Translations under genes and position numbers: made by a program
NCBI GenBank assembly: GCA_008694505.1
Contig: VZDJ01007747.1
Coordinates: forward strand, 37,417,201-37,481,200
DNA from: Cyanoderma ruficeps
Taxonomy: Eukaryota > Chordata > Aves > Passeriformes > Timaliidae
Reading direction: 5' to 3'
DNA: 64,000 nucleotides
Notes under the pieces: model-generated
Databases searched by the model: none
What the model was told of the DNA's origin: nothing
The model's input: the letters and a program-made list of their open reading frames with translations, nothing else
Shown: piece after piece, positions 12,110 to 24,320 of the stretch
Layout of the letters: each line of letters starts with the position of its first letter
Position numbering within the stretch: position 1 is the first letter of the stretch

Positions 12110-12809
12110 TGTATTTTGAAGCACCCCTCTTACTCCCCTTAAAATCTGTGTATGGATTTGCATGACTTTCACAGTAATGTTGTCTGTTATAGTTGCAGGT
12201 TGTTGCTTTTTATTACTTAGATTTTCAAGGATAAAGAACAAGAAGTTAAATTCACAGTAACAGAATGTACTTTAATTCTCCAATTCTCCTGTCTCTGTGG
12301 CAGCAAACGTAAAACAAATGCTTAGTTACACTAGTTTAGTTGAGACCTTATGTCCAGTGCCAAAGCACTTTGTCTTAATTTAGACCTTGAACATATAAGC
12401 ACTTGAGCATGTATCTAGAATTACTCACAAGTAAAGCTATTGACTTCAAAGCCATTGACTTCCATATGAATCAAATTCAGCTTGGTAAGGTTAAAGGTCG
12501 GGAGACATTATTTCTTCGCTATACCAAAAAAAAGGAGGCTAAGCAAGCTGTGGCTTTTGTACTGTTGGCAGATTTTTCTTATAGATAAAGATCTCTAATG
12601 AAAATTGTTTTCAGTATTGTTATTCTGGAGAGTCAGGAACAATCAAGTGAAGATATTGTCACCGTCCAGAGATCCTGCTCATGTTCAAGCAATTTTTTAA
12701 AGTATGACATTTTTTTAGTTGTTTCTGAAAGTTCTTCTCCGCAGGCCTGGTGTAGTGAAGATTGATCCAAACACAGTTAAAACAAGTAGACAGGATTTTT
12801 CTCCCCTCC

Positions 12810-12841
12810 TTTTTTTTTTTGTGTGNTTCTTTTTTTTTTTT
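12810..12841. repeat. Poly-T tract containing an unresolved base (N at 12826)
   Basis: Eleven T, then GTGTG, then N, then TTC and twelve T, then GTGTGTG. The T-run plus GTGTG motif occurs on both sides of the single N. This suggests two contig ends that were abutted without collapsing their overlap. Confidence 0.8.
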
Positions 12842-13228
12842 GTGTGTGCAATGACTGTGCCTTCTGGGAATACACTGTGGTTCTCAGAACCTCTGCAAAA
12901 GCAGTAAATAACTGGATTTCTTCTGAGTAAACTGAAGAACACAGAGTTATGTCCGACATGACTGACTTGGTGCTGCTGATACTCACTTCAATATGGGACT
13001 TCAATTCTGCCTAGAACTGTGTGTCACAAGCCCTGGGTAAAAAAACCTTAATTCCATCTATAAAAAGCCTGCCTTTTAAAGAGTAAATCCCAGCAATATG
13101 TGCTGAAAGCTATCTGAACTATTCAGCTCTGTGTGACTAATAGATTCCATTGCTACCAAGATCCACTGCCAAGATGACAGAGATTTCTGTTGGGAGATCT
13201 TCCATGTGAGACAGCAGCAAACTATAAA

Positions 13229-13278
13229 AAAATTCAAACCACCCCCCCCCAAAACAACAAAACTAACAAATAAAAATA
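13229..13278. repeat. A/C-rich low-complexity tract with C9 run
   Basis: An A-run, ACC, nine C (13242-13250), then short A-runs separated by single C and T residues. The complementary strand is a G/T tract of the type found repeatedly in this window. Confidence 0.8.
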
Positions 13279-16158
13279 CTCCACTCCTAAATCCCCAAAA
13301 CCATTCATGCCCCCCAGAACCGACCAAAATAAGATCGCCCTAAATGAAGAACACCCACAACTACCATGACTTTCTTATGCAAAAAAGTCTTTATTTAATG
13401 AAAGATTTATTTTTTTTTCTCCCCATCATGAAAAAGATCCAGGCACGATTTGACTCAAGAACCTGGAGAAGGGGGGAAGTGCATAGTGGTGGGCTCATGG
13501 GAGCATCACTGTAATTCTTCAGCTTTTGCCAAGGACTCAAGAGTTCAAGAGAATGACACTTCTGTGTGCTTAGCCCTGTTTGCCTTTTCTGTTTGTGCTT
13601 TTTTTTTTAGAAAAAATCAAGGATATGGAGCTGAGTGGTCCCATCCGACCATGTGAAAAGGAGGCTGCTTTGGGGATTATCTCCCCAGCTTGCAGATGTC
13701 TCAGTGTCCTTTGTGAGGGACCCTGCCATGAAGCAGTGCTACTGCAGATGGGGCCATTGCTGCACCAGGCAGAGCTCTGACAGGGGGTGAGGCTGCTCCT
13801 TTCCCACTGGCTGTCCCCTGAAATCCCAGCTGGTCTGGAGTTGCACGTGGGATCATGGGAAAAGAGAGAAGTTGTGGTTTGAATTGCCAGTGTGCAGTAC
13901 AGGAGGAATGTATAAAAGCAAATAAATAGCTTGTAGGTAATGTTTGACACCACACTGGTTTCAGCCTGTCCAGCAGTGACAGATGTTGCTCTGCACTGCT
14001 CCTGGTGAATAGAAATGTAGCTGTTGAACCACAGGTTGCTGCAGATTCAAAGAAGCTTAGTGGCCTGCTTGAATCTTGGGAGAAGCTCTCGTGTTTGCTC
14101 TTTACAATGGTTGACACCTTGCAAGTTGCTCCTCTTCTGCATCAGTGCTAATCCAGCCCTTTAGGCTCCTTATAGGAATTATTCTGAATATTCAGATATC
14201 CTTCTCTGTGAGTCCTGCTCAAAAAGATGCATTGTATGAAAGCTATATACCTTGTGGAAAGACTGACAATAATTCTTCTAGGACCTGCAAGGAGCTCTGT
14301 GGATGTCTTGGTTCTGAATCATGCTTTTTCCTTTGAGCCACCTAGCAACTGTGCATGCATTTTTTTACTTCAAGTTAAGACTTCTACTAGAGGGCAAGGA
14401 AAAAAGAATAGGTTTCCTGCTTAAGGAAGATGCATAAGTAATTTCAGAGGCTACCTGTGTGTTTCAGCACAGTAGCATTGAGATGATAGTGCTGATGAGC
14501 ATAACAACCTAAGTCAAAGTTCCATTATCATTAATATTATTACCATTATGATACTTGCTTTTAACAGGACCAAAGACTTGTAGAAGGAGAAATGATATCT
14601 GAAAGAATCCAGAACTACTGGCTAATATAAAATAAATTCTCAGGCTCTGTTGTTATTTCCTTGTAAGAAGAGAGCTTGGAATAGGCAATCAGAGATATAA
14701 ATTAGCAGCAGCTGATATAAGCTGATACTTTGGGCTGAAATTCAGCCCCAAATAAAAAGTCACTTGACTAATTCAAGGAACAGGAGGTGCTTTGTAGTTT
14801 CCCCAGGTTTATTTGCTGCTTACTCTCTAGGAAAGCTGTTTTTCACTTTACTGGATCTTTTGTAGAACAACATCATACTTTGTTTTTCTTGTTAATACTG
14901 CTGATGGGATTGTCATTGGGTGGTCCCTGGTGCTCAGCACTTCCACTCTGTAGAGAACCTAAAAGTGGAGGCTCCTTAGCTGATCCAGCTACATTTGGAT
15001 AATTAAAAAAAAAGGGAATATGGAGCTTCACCATTCAAGCTGGGATCTCTGGAAAACTGTTTTCAGTGAGTGACTTGGTTCACAAGACAACACAGTTTTC
15101 AGCAACAGTCTCACTTCTAGACTTTATTGCAACATTGTGGCCACAATTTATTAGATGGACTCAACAGCTTTAAATAAGTCTGATATGTTTATATCCAGAG
15201 GGAAGGTCTTACAGCCCTCAGCTTCCAGTTCTTCCCAGTTTCAATGAAGCAAGGAAGATGCTGAGAACCAGAGATGTGTAAAGCTGGGTCAGACAGATAT
15301 AAAGCTTTCTGAGACCATTTGTGTGGAGCAAGCTAGGTTGCACTTGTATAAATATAAGGCAGCAGGTGGACCTGATAAGGGCTGTTTTATCATGGTTTGA
15401 GGACTTAAACTGGAACTACAGCTGGGATCTCTGTCCAGCTTGGACTTTGTATAATCAAGTTTCTTGTGTGTTCATGGAGCATGGCTCCAGTGTACAGTTT
15501 CTCCTCTCAGTTCCAAGTATCATTCTGAGACCAAGTTAAGAAGTCTTTGGTGCAGAGTCCCATGACTGAATTTACATTTGTGATAAGATGTGCTCTCACA
15601 GGAGACAATGTAGTCCTACATCCAGGGAGTTTTCTCTAAGGGAAGAATGGAAAAGGCAAATGACTAACTGCATAAATTACAAAGAACAGTGCAAACAATT
15701 CTTGGTTAAAAGAGCTTGTTCGGTTGCGAAGGCTCCTACTTGGAACACATCAGCTATTTTCCAAGAATCCAGCTAGCAAGGGTAATAAAGAAACGGAGCA
15801 GATAATATCTGTGAATGCTAAAATCAACCCTGAGAAAGTATAATTGGACTCCTGCTGTAGTTAGCTGAGGGCAGAACTGTTCCTGTTGGGTGTTGCCATG
15901 TTGCAGCAATACTGACCAGCGCAGCCAACGCTGAGCAGTTGCCTCCAGCCCATGGAGAGGAAGATGTAGCAAAGCCTTGGTGACTGACTGCAACAATAAG
16001 ACAATGTATGTGTGTGGAATTACTCTGTAAAAGGTTCTTAAATGCGTCCTGCTTCACATATGGGGAGTTCATGGTCTAATTCATTTGCCTTCTTGGGGTT
16101 CAGTGATGTGGTATAATTGTGTCCTTCAGTCGAGGAATCAAAGTATATATTGACTTAC

Positions 16159-16398
16159 CCAAGCACAAACAATACTCTTGTGGGAAGAAATGAACTCAGA
16201 TCTTCTGCCCACAAGACAGTCTCCTTTCCCTCCTGTCTAGTCTTGCCTGCTTGAACCATTTCAGGGTTCAGGAAGCAAGGAAAGGTACTGCGATCAATTT
16301 GAGAAGTTTTACTAATTCGCTGGTTTTCTTCACTGATTTGGTTGATGATTCTCTGATAGAAGAGTAAAGCTCCAAGAGCTTCACTTCTTTTCATCTTT
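16159..16398 (-). CDS. Candidate internal coding exon of an unrecognised minus-strand gene
   Basis: The minus-strand frame is open from a possible acceptor (CTCATTAG, AG at 16400-16399, or CTCAGTCCAG eight bases upstream) to a perfect 5' splice site GTAAGT at 16158-16153. The exon from 16398 to 16159 is 240 nt. It enters with one base of a split codon and leaves with two, so it is symmetric. The peptide has a protein-like composition, beginning KMKRSEALGALLFYQRIINQ and later containing ETVLWAEDLSSFLPTRVLFV. I recognise no family. CpG is not enriched (two). It cannot be spliced directly to the candidate exon at 7392-7706: that join shifts frame and reaches a stop after 19 further codons. Another exon would therefore be needed, or the two are unrelated. 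It may be a chance frame. Confidence 0.25.
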
Positions 16399-18624
16399 CT
16401 AATGAGCTGGACTGAGTTTTGTGACCCCTTACCTTCTATAGAGATGAGGGGGGTGTGAGAGGAAAATTCTTATGTTCTTGATGTTTTTAGAGGTGTTGTT
16501 CTGCAGCTGTTCTGAAACCATGCTTCTTTGGTCCCATTTCCTTGCTGCTTTAACCCCCCTTTTCCTTCTTCAACTCCCCAGCTGTGTGAATAGTTCCAAT
16601 CTCCCCCTCAGACCTGCAGGTAGATTCCAAGTCAAATACCATTATGAATAATAGGCAACCAAAAATAAAAAATCCATTTAATGCATGAACATACTTGATG
16701 CAATTTCTTCTGTGAAAAGACTTGTATTTGAGATCAATGGTAAGATGGCTTTACTTTATTTGTGTGTGGGTACGTGATATTGACTGGCTTCCTTTCCTGA
16801 AGAGGAGCCCTTCCTGCTTTAGCTGCTCTGTGTGCCTGAAGCCCTCAGCTGATGCCAGGAATAAATATGGGAGGATTTTGGGGTCTTTAATACCTGGACA
16901 TTGCCCATTCCCACAAACTCAGTGTGAGGGAAGAAACCAGAGGGGGAAAAAATGTGATAGAGTTGTCTGAGATGCTAGAATAAAAGGATGACTTCTCCAT
17001 CCTGTATTTTCAGGTCTTGGTCTTTTGTAAATTGAATTTTCTGAAAGCATAGAAATAACCACACAGGCATTCTCCTTCAACATTTTAATGTAAAGATGAG
17101 TCTTTGTGGTTATTGTTTAAAGTGGTTGTGCTAGAACTTGCTGTTAAGAAGACAATACACTAGTTTCTAACTTGTTTATGGTAAGAGAGCAGAAGCTTTA
17201 TGGGTACTAACTAGAACAGAGTAGCACATAGGTGAAAGGAGATGGGAAGGAAGAGTTTTTGAATAAAAATCTATCGAAGAAAAGAAATGAAGCTCCTTGC
17301 AATAACAATTGCAGCTTTGCAGGGACACAAAACCTTTCACTCTTGTGGTGAATCAGGTGCATGGTAGTTCTCCAAGTTAATTAAAGTACACAGAAGATGA
17401 GGAGCTGAGTCCTGCCAGCAAGGGAATAAAACACCTGAGACCACTTCAGTGAATGGGAAAGGAACACCGTAAGTAAAGTGATGATTTAAAAACAAACAAC
17501 TACACCTAAATGAAAAATGCAAGATTTGAGGCAGGTCTGCCCAACTCCTCGTGCTGCCTTCCTGCTTTCTGGGAAGACCCATCCCAGTGTGTGGAAGACT
17601 GGGGAATGATCATGATGAGGACTAGCCTCCACCAGAAGGTGGAAGCCATGCTATAGAAGTGAAGTCTGGGAGAAGTGCCTCAACAATACAGTGCAGTGAC
17701 TCTAAGAAATCCATCGAGGCAACTCCTGTTATCCCACTCATCTTCACATGGGCTTGTAGAGATGTTTAGGTATCATGTGTCAATTAAAATGAGAAAATGC
17801 ATGTGGAAATGATGAGTAGGTAATGAGAACTTGGGTATTTGGTATCTGTTCATTTCTAATGAGGAACTATTCTCTGCAAAGGTGTTGCTCTTTCCAAGAG
17901 CTAGCGCCGCAAAAGAATGTATGTTACTTCAAAAGAGAGCCTGTTGTGTACTCTAGAATGGCTCATTTCTATGGCTTTTTTTCCCCCTTTTCTTTCATGT
18001 TTTATTATAGTTGGGAAGATAAAGGAAATTTCTTAGAAAAATAAAGAAAAAGGTAGACTTTGTTCTTGTAAGATAATGACTTCCTTACATTTATTAGTTA
18101 GTCTTTAAACAAATGTTACAAAGGAGTGGGGTCTTTTGTTTTCAGTTTTTTTAGTTGATTGGTGGTTTGAGCTTTTTCTATCATCTTTTCTTCACAAGCA
18201 GGCATGCTCCTTGTGTCTGAATCACCATCAAAGGACTTTAGGTTTCTTCCTTACTTTAATATTGTTCTGTAACTTTGTCTTCCTTCTTCAAAATGCATTT
18301 CTGGGAACCTGGAAAAATTCTTGGGGTAAACACTGTGGGCCAGAACCTTGTATAGTACACCTGGAGTGATGGGCAAGGAAATAAGGAGATGACTGCATAA
18401 ATATTTGAGTTTGTGCCTGTAGAAATTATAATCACAACACTTGCCTTTCATCTAGTAGTAAGTTGGCTCAGTCTCATCTAATTGCAGTGTGATTTTCCAA
18501 ATAATGCACTTGTTGTGAATCCCAGAGGATTTTGTGTGTGGTGGTCTTTCCCCTATCCCCATTGTATTAGTAACGCAGAGTTTCCCTTCCTGAAATTCTT
18601 CTTTTTCTGTATTGCATCGCAGGG

Positions 18625-18650
18625 TTGTTTGTTTGTTTGTTTGTTTTTTT
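18625..18650. repeat. (TTTG)n microsatellite followed by T-run
   Basis: About five TTTG units run into a T7 run. Confidence 0.9.
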
Positions 18651-19845
18651 CCCTGTGGCTTTCTATTCACAATTGCAAACTGGATTAACTTTGCTTTAAC
18701 ACCACTGTCAGGACTGGATTGCTGCAAATGAACATTCTGGGTGGCATTTTTGCCCAGGTGCACTCGTAGGAGTACACAGGTATGCCACCCCTTTCACCTC
18801 ATCTCTGGGGTCTCTGGGGAAGATGAAAACCAATGACAAAAGGTCTGTCTCTAATGGGGATGGTGGGGATGTCTGAAACAAATGGATGTGTTGCAAGCTG
18901 TGGATGTTCATCTCTGTTTATCTGACTCATTGCAGGACCTCATTCCCAGAGGATGAAGTAGAAGCTGGAAGTTTTCTGAGGGCATGAAAGGAAACCGGTC
19001 CAGTTAATGGCAAAGAAATCCATAAAGGTGGAATAAATGCATAGAAATAGCTAAGCTGGGAAGTTGCTGAGATGAAGGTAGAAGGAAACCCAAATTGCTG
19101 AGGAAATTCTGTGCCCTTACTCTTCCCTAGGCATTCAACAGCGGCTTCAGGTGAAAGGGAGAATATTTAGAACAATGGACTCTTGATGTGACTGAATAAA
19201 GTACTTAATTTTTAAAATAACAGGTAAACTAGTCCAAGTACAGTCTCTGCTATCCAAGCAGTGTTACTGTCTATTGAGATTTCTCTTTTAAAACATTGAA
19301 TGGCAACTAGAACGTCATAAGCGTTGGTGGGAGTAGCTGGGTCTGTTTCTCTTGAAAATAATGCAGAACAATGAGTCCTGTCTCCTATTTCTTCCCAGAA
19401 CCAGGTGGTTCTCTTAAAAGTGCTCCTCCTGTGCCACTGGAGGAAGAAGGGGAGGTGGCAGTCAGTGGATTGCTTTCACAGAGAGGGGCTCCTAGGATGT
19501 TCAGCACAATTCGGGTAGAGATAGAAACAGCATCAAACGCCATCAGGCAATGCCAAAGCAATACTAAGACTTACTCGTATTTAGATTAATCACATTTAGC
19601 TGCTGAATTGCCATTTGGCTTTAGTTAACAGAGGAATAATATGAGGCCAAAAAATAAAACCACAGCTGAAAAGAGGCTTTTTTTTCATTAAATTCTGGAT
19701 AGACAGAGACAAATTGCTTTAAATGCACCATCCGAGGAAATAGAACAGTGTTAATTTTTACATTCTAAATGTCTAATAATTGTATGCTTTAGTGAATTGA
19801 ATGTATTACAAGGGTAAACAGTACTCGGGTCATCCAATTATTGGA

Positions 19846-19887
19846 TTTGTTTTTTGTTTGTTTGTTTGTTTTTGTTGGGTTTTTTTC
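19846..19887. repeat. (TTTG)n microsatellite and G/T tract
   Basis: TTTG units from 19846, then GTTGGG and a T7 run. This is another of the G/T low-complexity tracts scattered over the window. Confidence 0.85.
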
Positions 19888-20234
19888 CCTTAAACAGCAA
19901 AACTTCAGAGTATAGGTAGCAAACTGCTAGAGGTAAGGAGTAAAATAACCTTTAATGTAAAATACATATTTGTGTGCCTAAAGGAGAAAATACTCTAACT
20001 TTTTCAAGGGCTCTTATAAGCAGAAGAGAATGTGTTTAATTCAGTAGGTTGATCTGACTCTCACCCCTCAGTGACCAATTCCTAAACGTCTTTGGGAACT
20101 CAAGGAGCTTCAGTACAACAGTTCTTGAATTTTTTACCCCAAAACTCTTTTGAGAAAAGTTGAGCTGCTGTAGAAGCCCTCAAGGAGCCAACAGAATAAC
20201 TGAACAAAAATGGAAATAGGACTTCTGGGCTTAC

Positions 20235-20288
20235 AGAAAAAATAAACATAATATGAACTTCTGCATCTCTCTTGAGTTCCTGACTTTC
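20235..20288 (-). other. Candidate 54-nt microexon, minus strand
   Basis: On the minus strand the pyrimidine-rich TTTTTTATTCCAG is followed by 54 bases and then GTAAGC at 20234-20229. Read in phase 0 it encodes 18 residues (ESQELKRDAEVHIMFIFS) with no stop, and its length is a multiple of three. Both splice motifs fit the consensus well. It lies on the same strand as the candidates at 16159 and 7392. Acceptor and donor pairs this close also arise by chance, so the evidence is thin. Confidence 0.15.
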
Positions 20289-21071
20289 CTGGAATAAAAA
20301 ACTGAGGTGTTCTGGCACAGGCTTCAGGATGTATATCTATAGGGCAATGGAAAAGAGAGAAGAAATTGTGAAAGAGAACTGGACAGTATGAAAAATACAG
20401 CAGTGCAAAGCTGTCTATAAATTTTCTTGATGTCTGAATAAAAAGTGAGAAGAAGATACCTCTTGTATAACGGGAGACTGCTCTACAAAACTGGTTAAGC
20501 TGCTTCCTACTTGGTAAATTATTGCAGTAAAGCCCAAGAGGCTTTGAAAGAGAAGGACGAATACACAGGGAAATTTATAGCTTTCCACAAAACAGATGAG
20601 AGTAATATTATATTCCCTTTTTTCTCTGCATTTCGGTTTAAGAATGTCACTTAAACTACAGCTGTTGAAGTCCAATCCCTCTCATTCTCATCTGTGAAGA
20701 AAGCTAAACAGGCCTCAAATTAGAGGAGTAATGTGTATGCCAGAATGGTGTACTTGGTATATTGCTAAAAATTAAGTAATTTGTTTTAGTTTGGTAATTA
20801 GAGTATAACTTTATGTAAAAAGCCATCTCTGAGTATTAATTTGGCTGGAAGATGGATGGGATGAAGGGAGATGTAGTCCTCTAAGTGCTATTTTCCATAA
20901 TGATTGGCACGGTTCCAAAGACTGGAATTTTTACAGGAATGAAGATAAGCACAGATTTTTTGACAGGTTTCCATTGTTGTGCTGTTGACATTTCTTAAAC
21001 AGTTTGAGCCTGTTAATCAGAAGTGGAGATGTAAATATGAAGATGTGGATGTTAATGAGGCCTGTAAGACC
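20289..21071. other. Gene-free single-copy DNA
   Basis: Nothing recognisable. The last 70 bases contain a weak acceptor-like TTTCTTAAACAG ending at 21002. Confidence 0.5.
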
Positions 21072-21201
21072 ATGAAATTGTTAGTAATTCTGCTTTTCAT
21101 ATATTTGTTTACATGCTGTGCTGTTTCGTCTCAAAACCGAATTCCATCGGATCAGAAGGCAGAGTTCTTTGGTTTGCAGGATTTTTCTTTCATTGGCTTT
21201 G
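21072..21201 (+). CDS. Candidate first coding exon of a small secreted protein
   Basis: An ATG at 21072 in good context (GACCATGA, A at -3) opens a frame with a textbook signal-peptide layout: a lysine at residue 2, a hydrophobic core at residues 3-14 (LLVILLFIYLFT), then CCAVSS with a plausible cleavage before Q21. About 23 polar and aromatic residues follow (QNRIPSDQKAEFFGLQDFSF and a few more). The frame meets a GTATGT donor at 21202-21207, leaving phase 1; without splicing it stops two codons later. Three CpGs lie within it. Against it, several ATGs lie upstream in the would-be leader, and T-rich DNA often gives hydrophobic frames by chance. No second exon could be identified and I recognise no family. 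Confidence 0.2.
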
Positions 21202-21207
21202 GTATGT

Positions 21208-24200
21208 CTTAGTATTTATGAAGATGACAATGCCAGTAGGAACATTAGATTACAAAGGTAATTCTGAAAAGGTCAGTAGGTCTGACATGCAATTTGTCTT
21301 GTTCAATTAGACTTTATATTGATGTCCTGTCTGTCTAACCATTATGGTAATCACTTCGAATATAAATGATGTGTGGGCAATTATTGTATGTTTTTGTTTG
21401 AAAAACAGTCTGAACAGCTCCAGTGACAAAGCTAATAAATGTTTAAGCTGCAGTGTGTGATTTGATCTTTAGGTCTTGTAGTCCACCTGATTTAAGAATT
21501 TAATAGACAGAAGAAGTGTCCAGCTTGTGGCATCTGAATAAGTTAAGAAATACTGTCTGGTTTTCATTACTTATCTGAATGAACACATCCAGAATCAACC
21601 CAAAATGCATAAGGCATACTCACTACATCTTCCCTAATCTAATGCCTGTTGCTAGGATTCAGCATCATATTGCAAAAGTCAAAATACATTGACCTGTATG
21701 ATCCTCCAAAATGCTTGCTCTGCATATTTACTGCATGTCTGATGCTGTTCAGAGGAATATAAAGAGCAGCTGCCTACATTGATTTGCTGGAAGAAATGAA
21801 GGAAGGATAAGTGTTCTAAGTTTAAATAAAATAGGTGTATGCAGTAAATAATTCAGGAGAATTAAAATTTCAAATCCAATCCATTTCAATTATCTATCAT
21901 GGTTTGCCAGTATCCAAGGATTTTCTTCATTTGTTTTAACTTTGCTTTCCAACAACTCTGAAATTAAAATGGAAATTATGAGAAAGAGCAGGATGTGATC
22001 TGCTTTTACAGCAGCCTGCCTGATTATTTCAGAGAATGGTCTTTCTTCATCTTAATGAAACAGGGATGCTCATTTATAATTGTACAGTGCAAAAGAACAT
22101 TTCAGAAATTCAAGTCAATTGGAATAAAACTGTTGAAAGTGTACTCCTTGCTAGTCTTAATGCTACTAAGAAATGTAAGATTAGCATTTAGAACAAACAA
22201 CTGTCCTTAAATCTTTCAAATCATTCTTAAAACTACTTAATGTTCAAACCTCCTTTAATGGACTATTACGTCCGCAGTGCCACTGAAAGTGTATCTTAAT
22301 CCTATTTTAACTTTAATTTTGGATTCCTTTCTCTTCTCAGTGACTGAAGTATTGATATTATTTATCAAGTGACAGAAGTTTACGTTTGCTTTTTCTTTGT
22401 ATTTCCATAATAGTGATTCAAGTATGTAGGTATTTTAAAACTGCTCTAAGTATTGTTCTCTTCTACTAAAGCACTTTTACTCACAACTTATTTACTTCAC
22501 TCTAATGTGGCTCTCAAGAATGCAAGAAGCCTGGCTTCCAGGGAGGCCTTCTTTGACCCAGCTTGTACAACAAGTTTTTGGAAGTGTCAGGCGAGAGAAG
22601 AAAAATAATACACTTCTCTTGGGGAAGAGACACCGTTGGTGTCTGAGATGGGGTGGTGTCCTGGATTACACAGAGGTTCTTTCCTTGTTATGCTTGGAAA
22701 TATTGAAGCCTGAACAGTAATTGCTAGATGAGGCTAAAAAAGTGCTGCTTTCCTCGATGGAAACTGGCTGTGGGAATTCACATTTCTTGTATATTGCATA
22801 AGGAACTGAGAAAGAGATTATTTGGTTGTACCTTAAGTGGTCCTGAAACACAGGAATATGCCCCAAATCCCTTTGTTGCTGCAAAGGGTGCAGTGCTGCT
22901 CCAGAGATGCCAGTTCTGTTCCTGCAGTCCATAAGCTTTGCAACATCAGGTTTTGGATGCCTCAGCAGAAGCACTGAAAAAATGTCCCTCTGGAGACAAA
23001 ATGGCAGGTCAAAAGGTAAAGAATGTTCTTTAAAACTCCTGTTGTAATTGTCTGTGCTGGCTGTGGCCTTAGGGATTGAGGTTAACAGGTGAGGATGAGT
23101 GTTCAAACACTGCCAAGACCCATTTGTGAAGTAGAAAGTTGTAGTATTTCATGAACTCAGTGGGTCTTGCTGCTCTGCAAGCATGTCAGAACTTTGAGTA
23201 GATCAGAAAGGAACTAGGAAAATACTCAGTGATGAAGAAAAGTGGCCTTGTGGGGAGTGCTGGGGAGCTGTTTCTGGTTATAACCAGTCTTGGGAGACAG
23301 TCCAGCATAACTGCCTTTATGAAGGAAATAGATCTGGAGCTAAAGTTTTACTTCGGGAAAGCAAAACTTCAACTAGAACTTACGCTTGGGAAGCTGATCC
23401 AAGGCAAGACTGGTATGTCTAAACAAAAAGAACAGTCTATTACCCTCCTCTCTCTCTCAAAATGGTTAAAATCATTCCAAGGGCTAAAATAATAAACATT
23501 AAAGGCTTCTTTTAAAGAGATAAATGAGTAACTTATTTTAACTCTAGTGTTTGGCTTTTAGTGACTCTGGCATCCTGAAGGAGAAAGATTGTAAGGCTTA
23601 CATTAATAAGAAAATTACAAATGTAACCACAATGGGTAAGTATCTGAATGGTTTTTGTCTCTTACCACACCAGTTTATCACATTTGAAACAGAAGCCAGT
23701 TCTGAAAAACATATTTGAGTACCTTTTTCATCTACCCAGATGTGTTAAGATATTTTAGTAGAATGTAGGGGGTACTTTTTTCTGTCTTATAGAAGGAATA
23801 TCCACCCTTCCTGAAGCTTAATTCTTTTGAATTTTGTATTCACATAGTTTGTACACCCTGATGGAAAAATTCACATGGTTCTAGATATCCTGAATGTATT
23901 AGAAAGGCTTTAGTGAAGCCCAGGTGTCTGGCATTAGTCTGTCCATTTGTTTTACAAAGAGAGATTTAATGCAGAAAGGGACTGCAGGACATGCATCCAG
24001 CTGCTGAGATCCCCCTCCCTCATTTTCATATAGGACAGGAGGAACACCAGCACATGCTGAGTGGCAGAAACTGGCAGCCCTGCCAGTCCTGGGACTCATG
24101 CAGCAAGGCTAAGGAAAGCCTTGGAGGAGCCTGGCTCTCAAGGCATGCTCTCATGCAGTACAGGCCACATTTCTGGGTGGTGTGATCCGCAGCAGAGTGC

Positions 24201-24314
24201 TCCAGTGCCTTGTGCAGGGGCTCTCCTGAGTGGGGGAAACCTCAGGAGAGTGTTGAGATGTGAGCCCTGGCGTGGCCTCTCCAGCCCCTTCACTTACATT
24301 GCAGGGGGCAGGTT
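21208..24314. other. Gene-free DNA, GC-richer near its right end
   Basis: No element recognised. From about 23990 to 24310 the sequence is richer in G and C and lies next to the solo LTR. It does not match the internal part of a provirus by eye. A 146-codon minus-strand frame at 22666-23106 shows no motif. Confidence 0.5.
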
Positions 24315-24320
24315 GTTCAC
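24315..24320. repeat. Target site duplication, left copy
   Basis: GTTCAC directly left of the LTR, identical to 24760-24765. Confidence 0.9.

Larger units (their letters stand above)
12110..16158. other. Mostly featureless DNA with low-complexity tracts
   Basis: Apart from the poly-T gap at 12810-12841 and the A/C tract at 13229-13278, listed separately, no element was recognised. Overlapping minus-strand frames of 127 and 138 codons at 13570-14117 lack motifs, and an antisense frame of 66 codons overlaps them. A T-run followed by AG at 13601-13610 resembles a 3' splice site on the plus strand, but nothing else supports an exon there. Confidence 0.5.
16399..20234. other. Gene-free single-copy DNA with simple repeats
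   Basis: Holds the TTTG repeats at 18625-18650 and 19846-19887. No other element or convincing exon was seen. Open frames of up to about 100 codons on both strands look random; the minus-strand one at 18452-18763 is partly translated simple repeat. Confidence 0.55.

Noticed and set aside
13611..13780. Possible terminal exon after a long T-run and AG
   Set aside because: The acceptor-like signal is just a poly-T tract, overlapping antisense frames are equally open, and no motif or CpG enrichment supports it.
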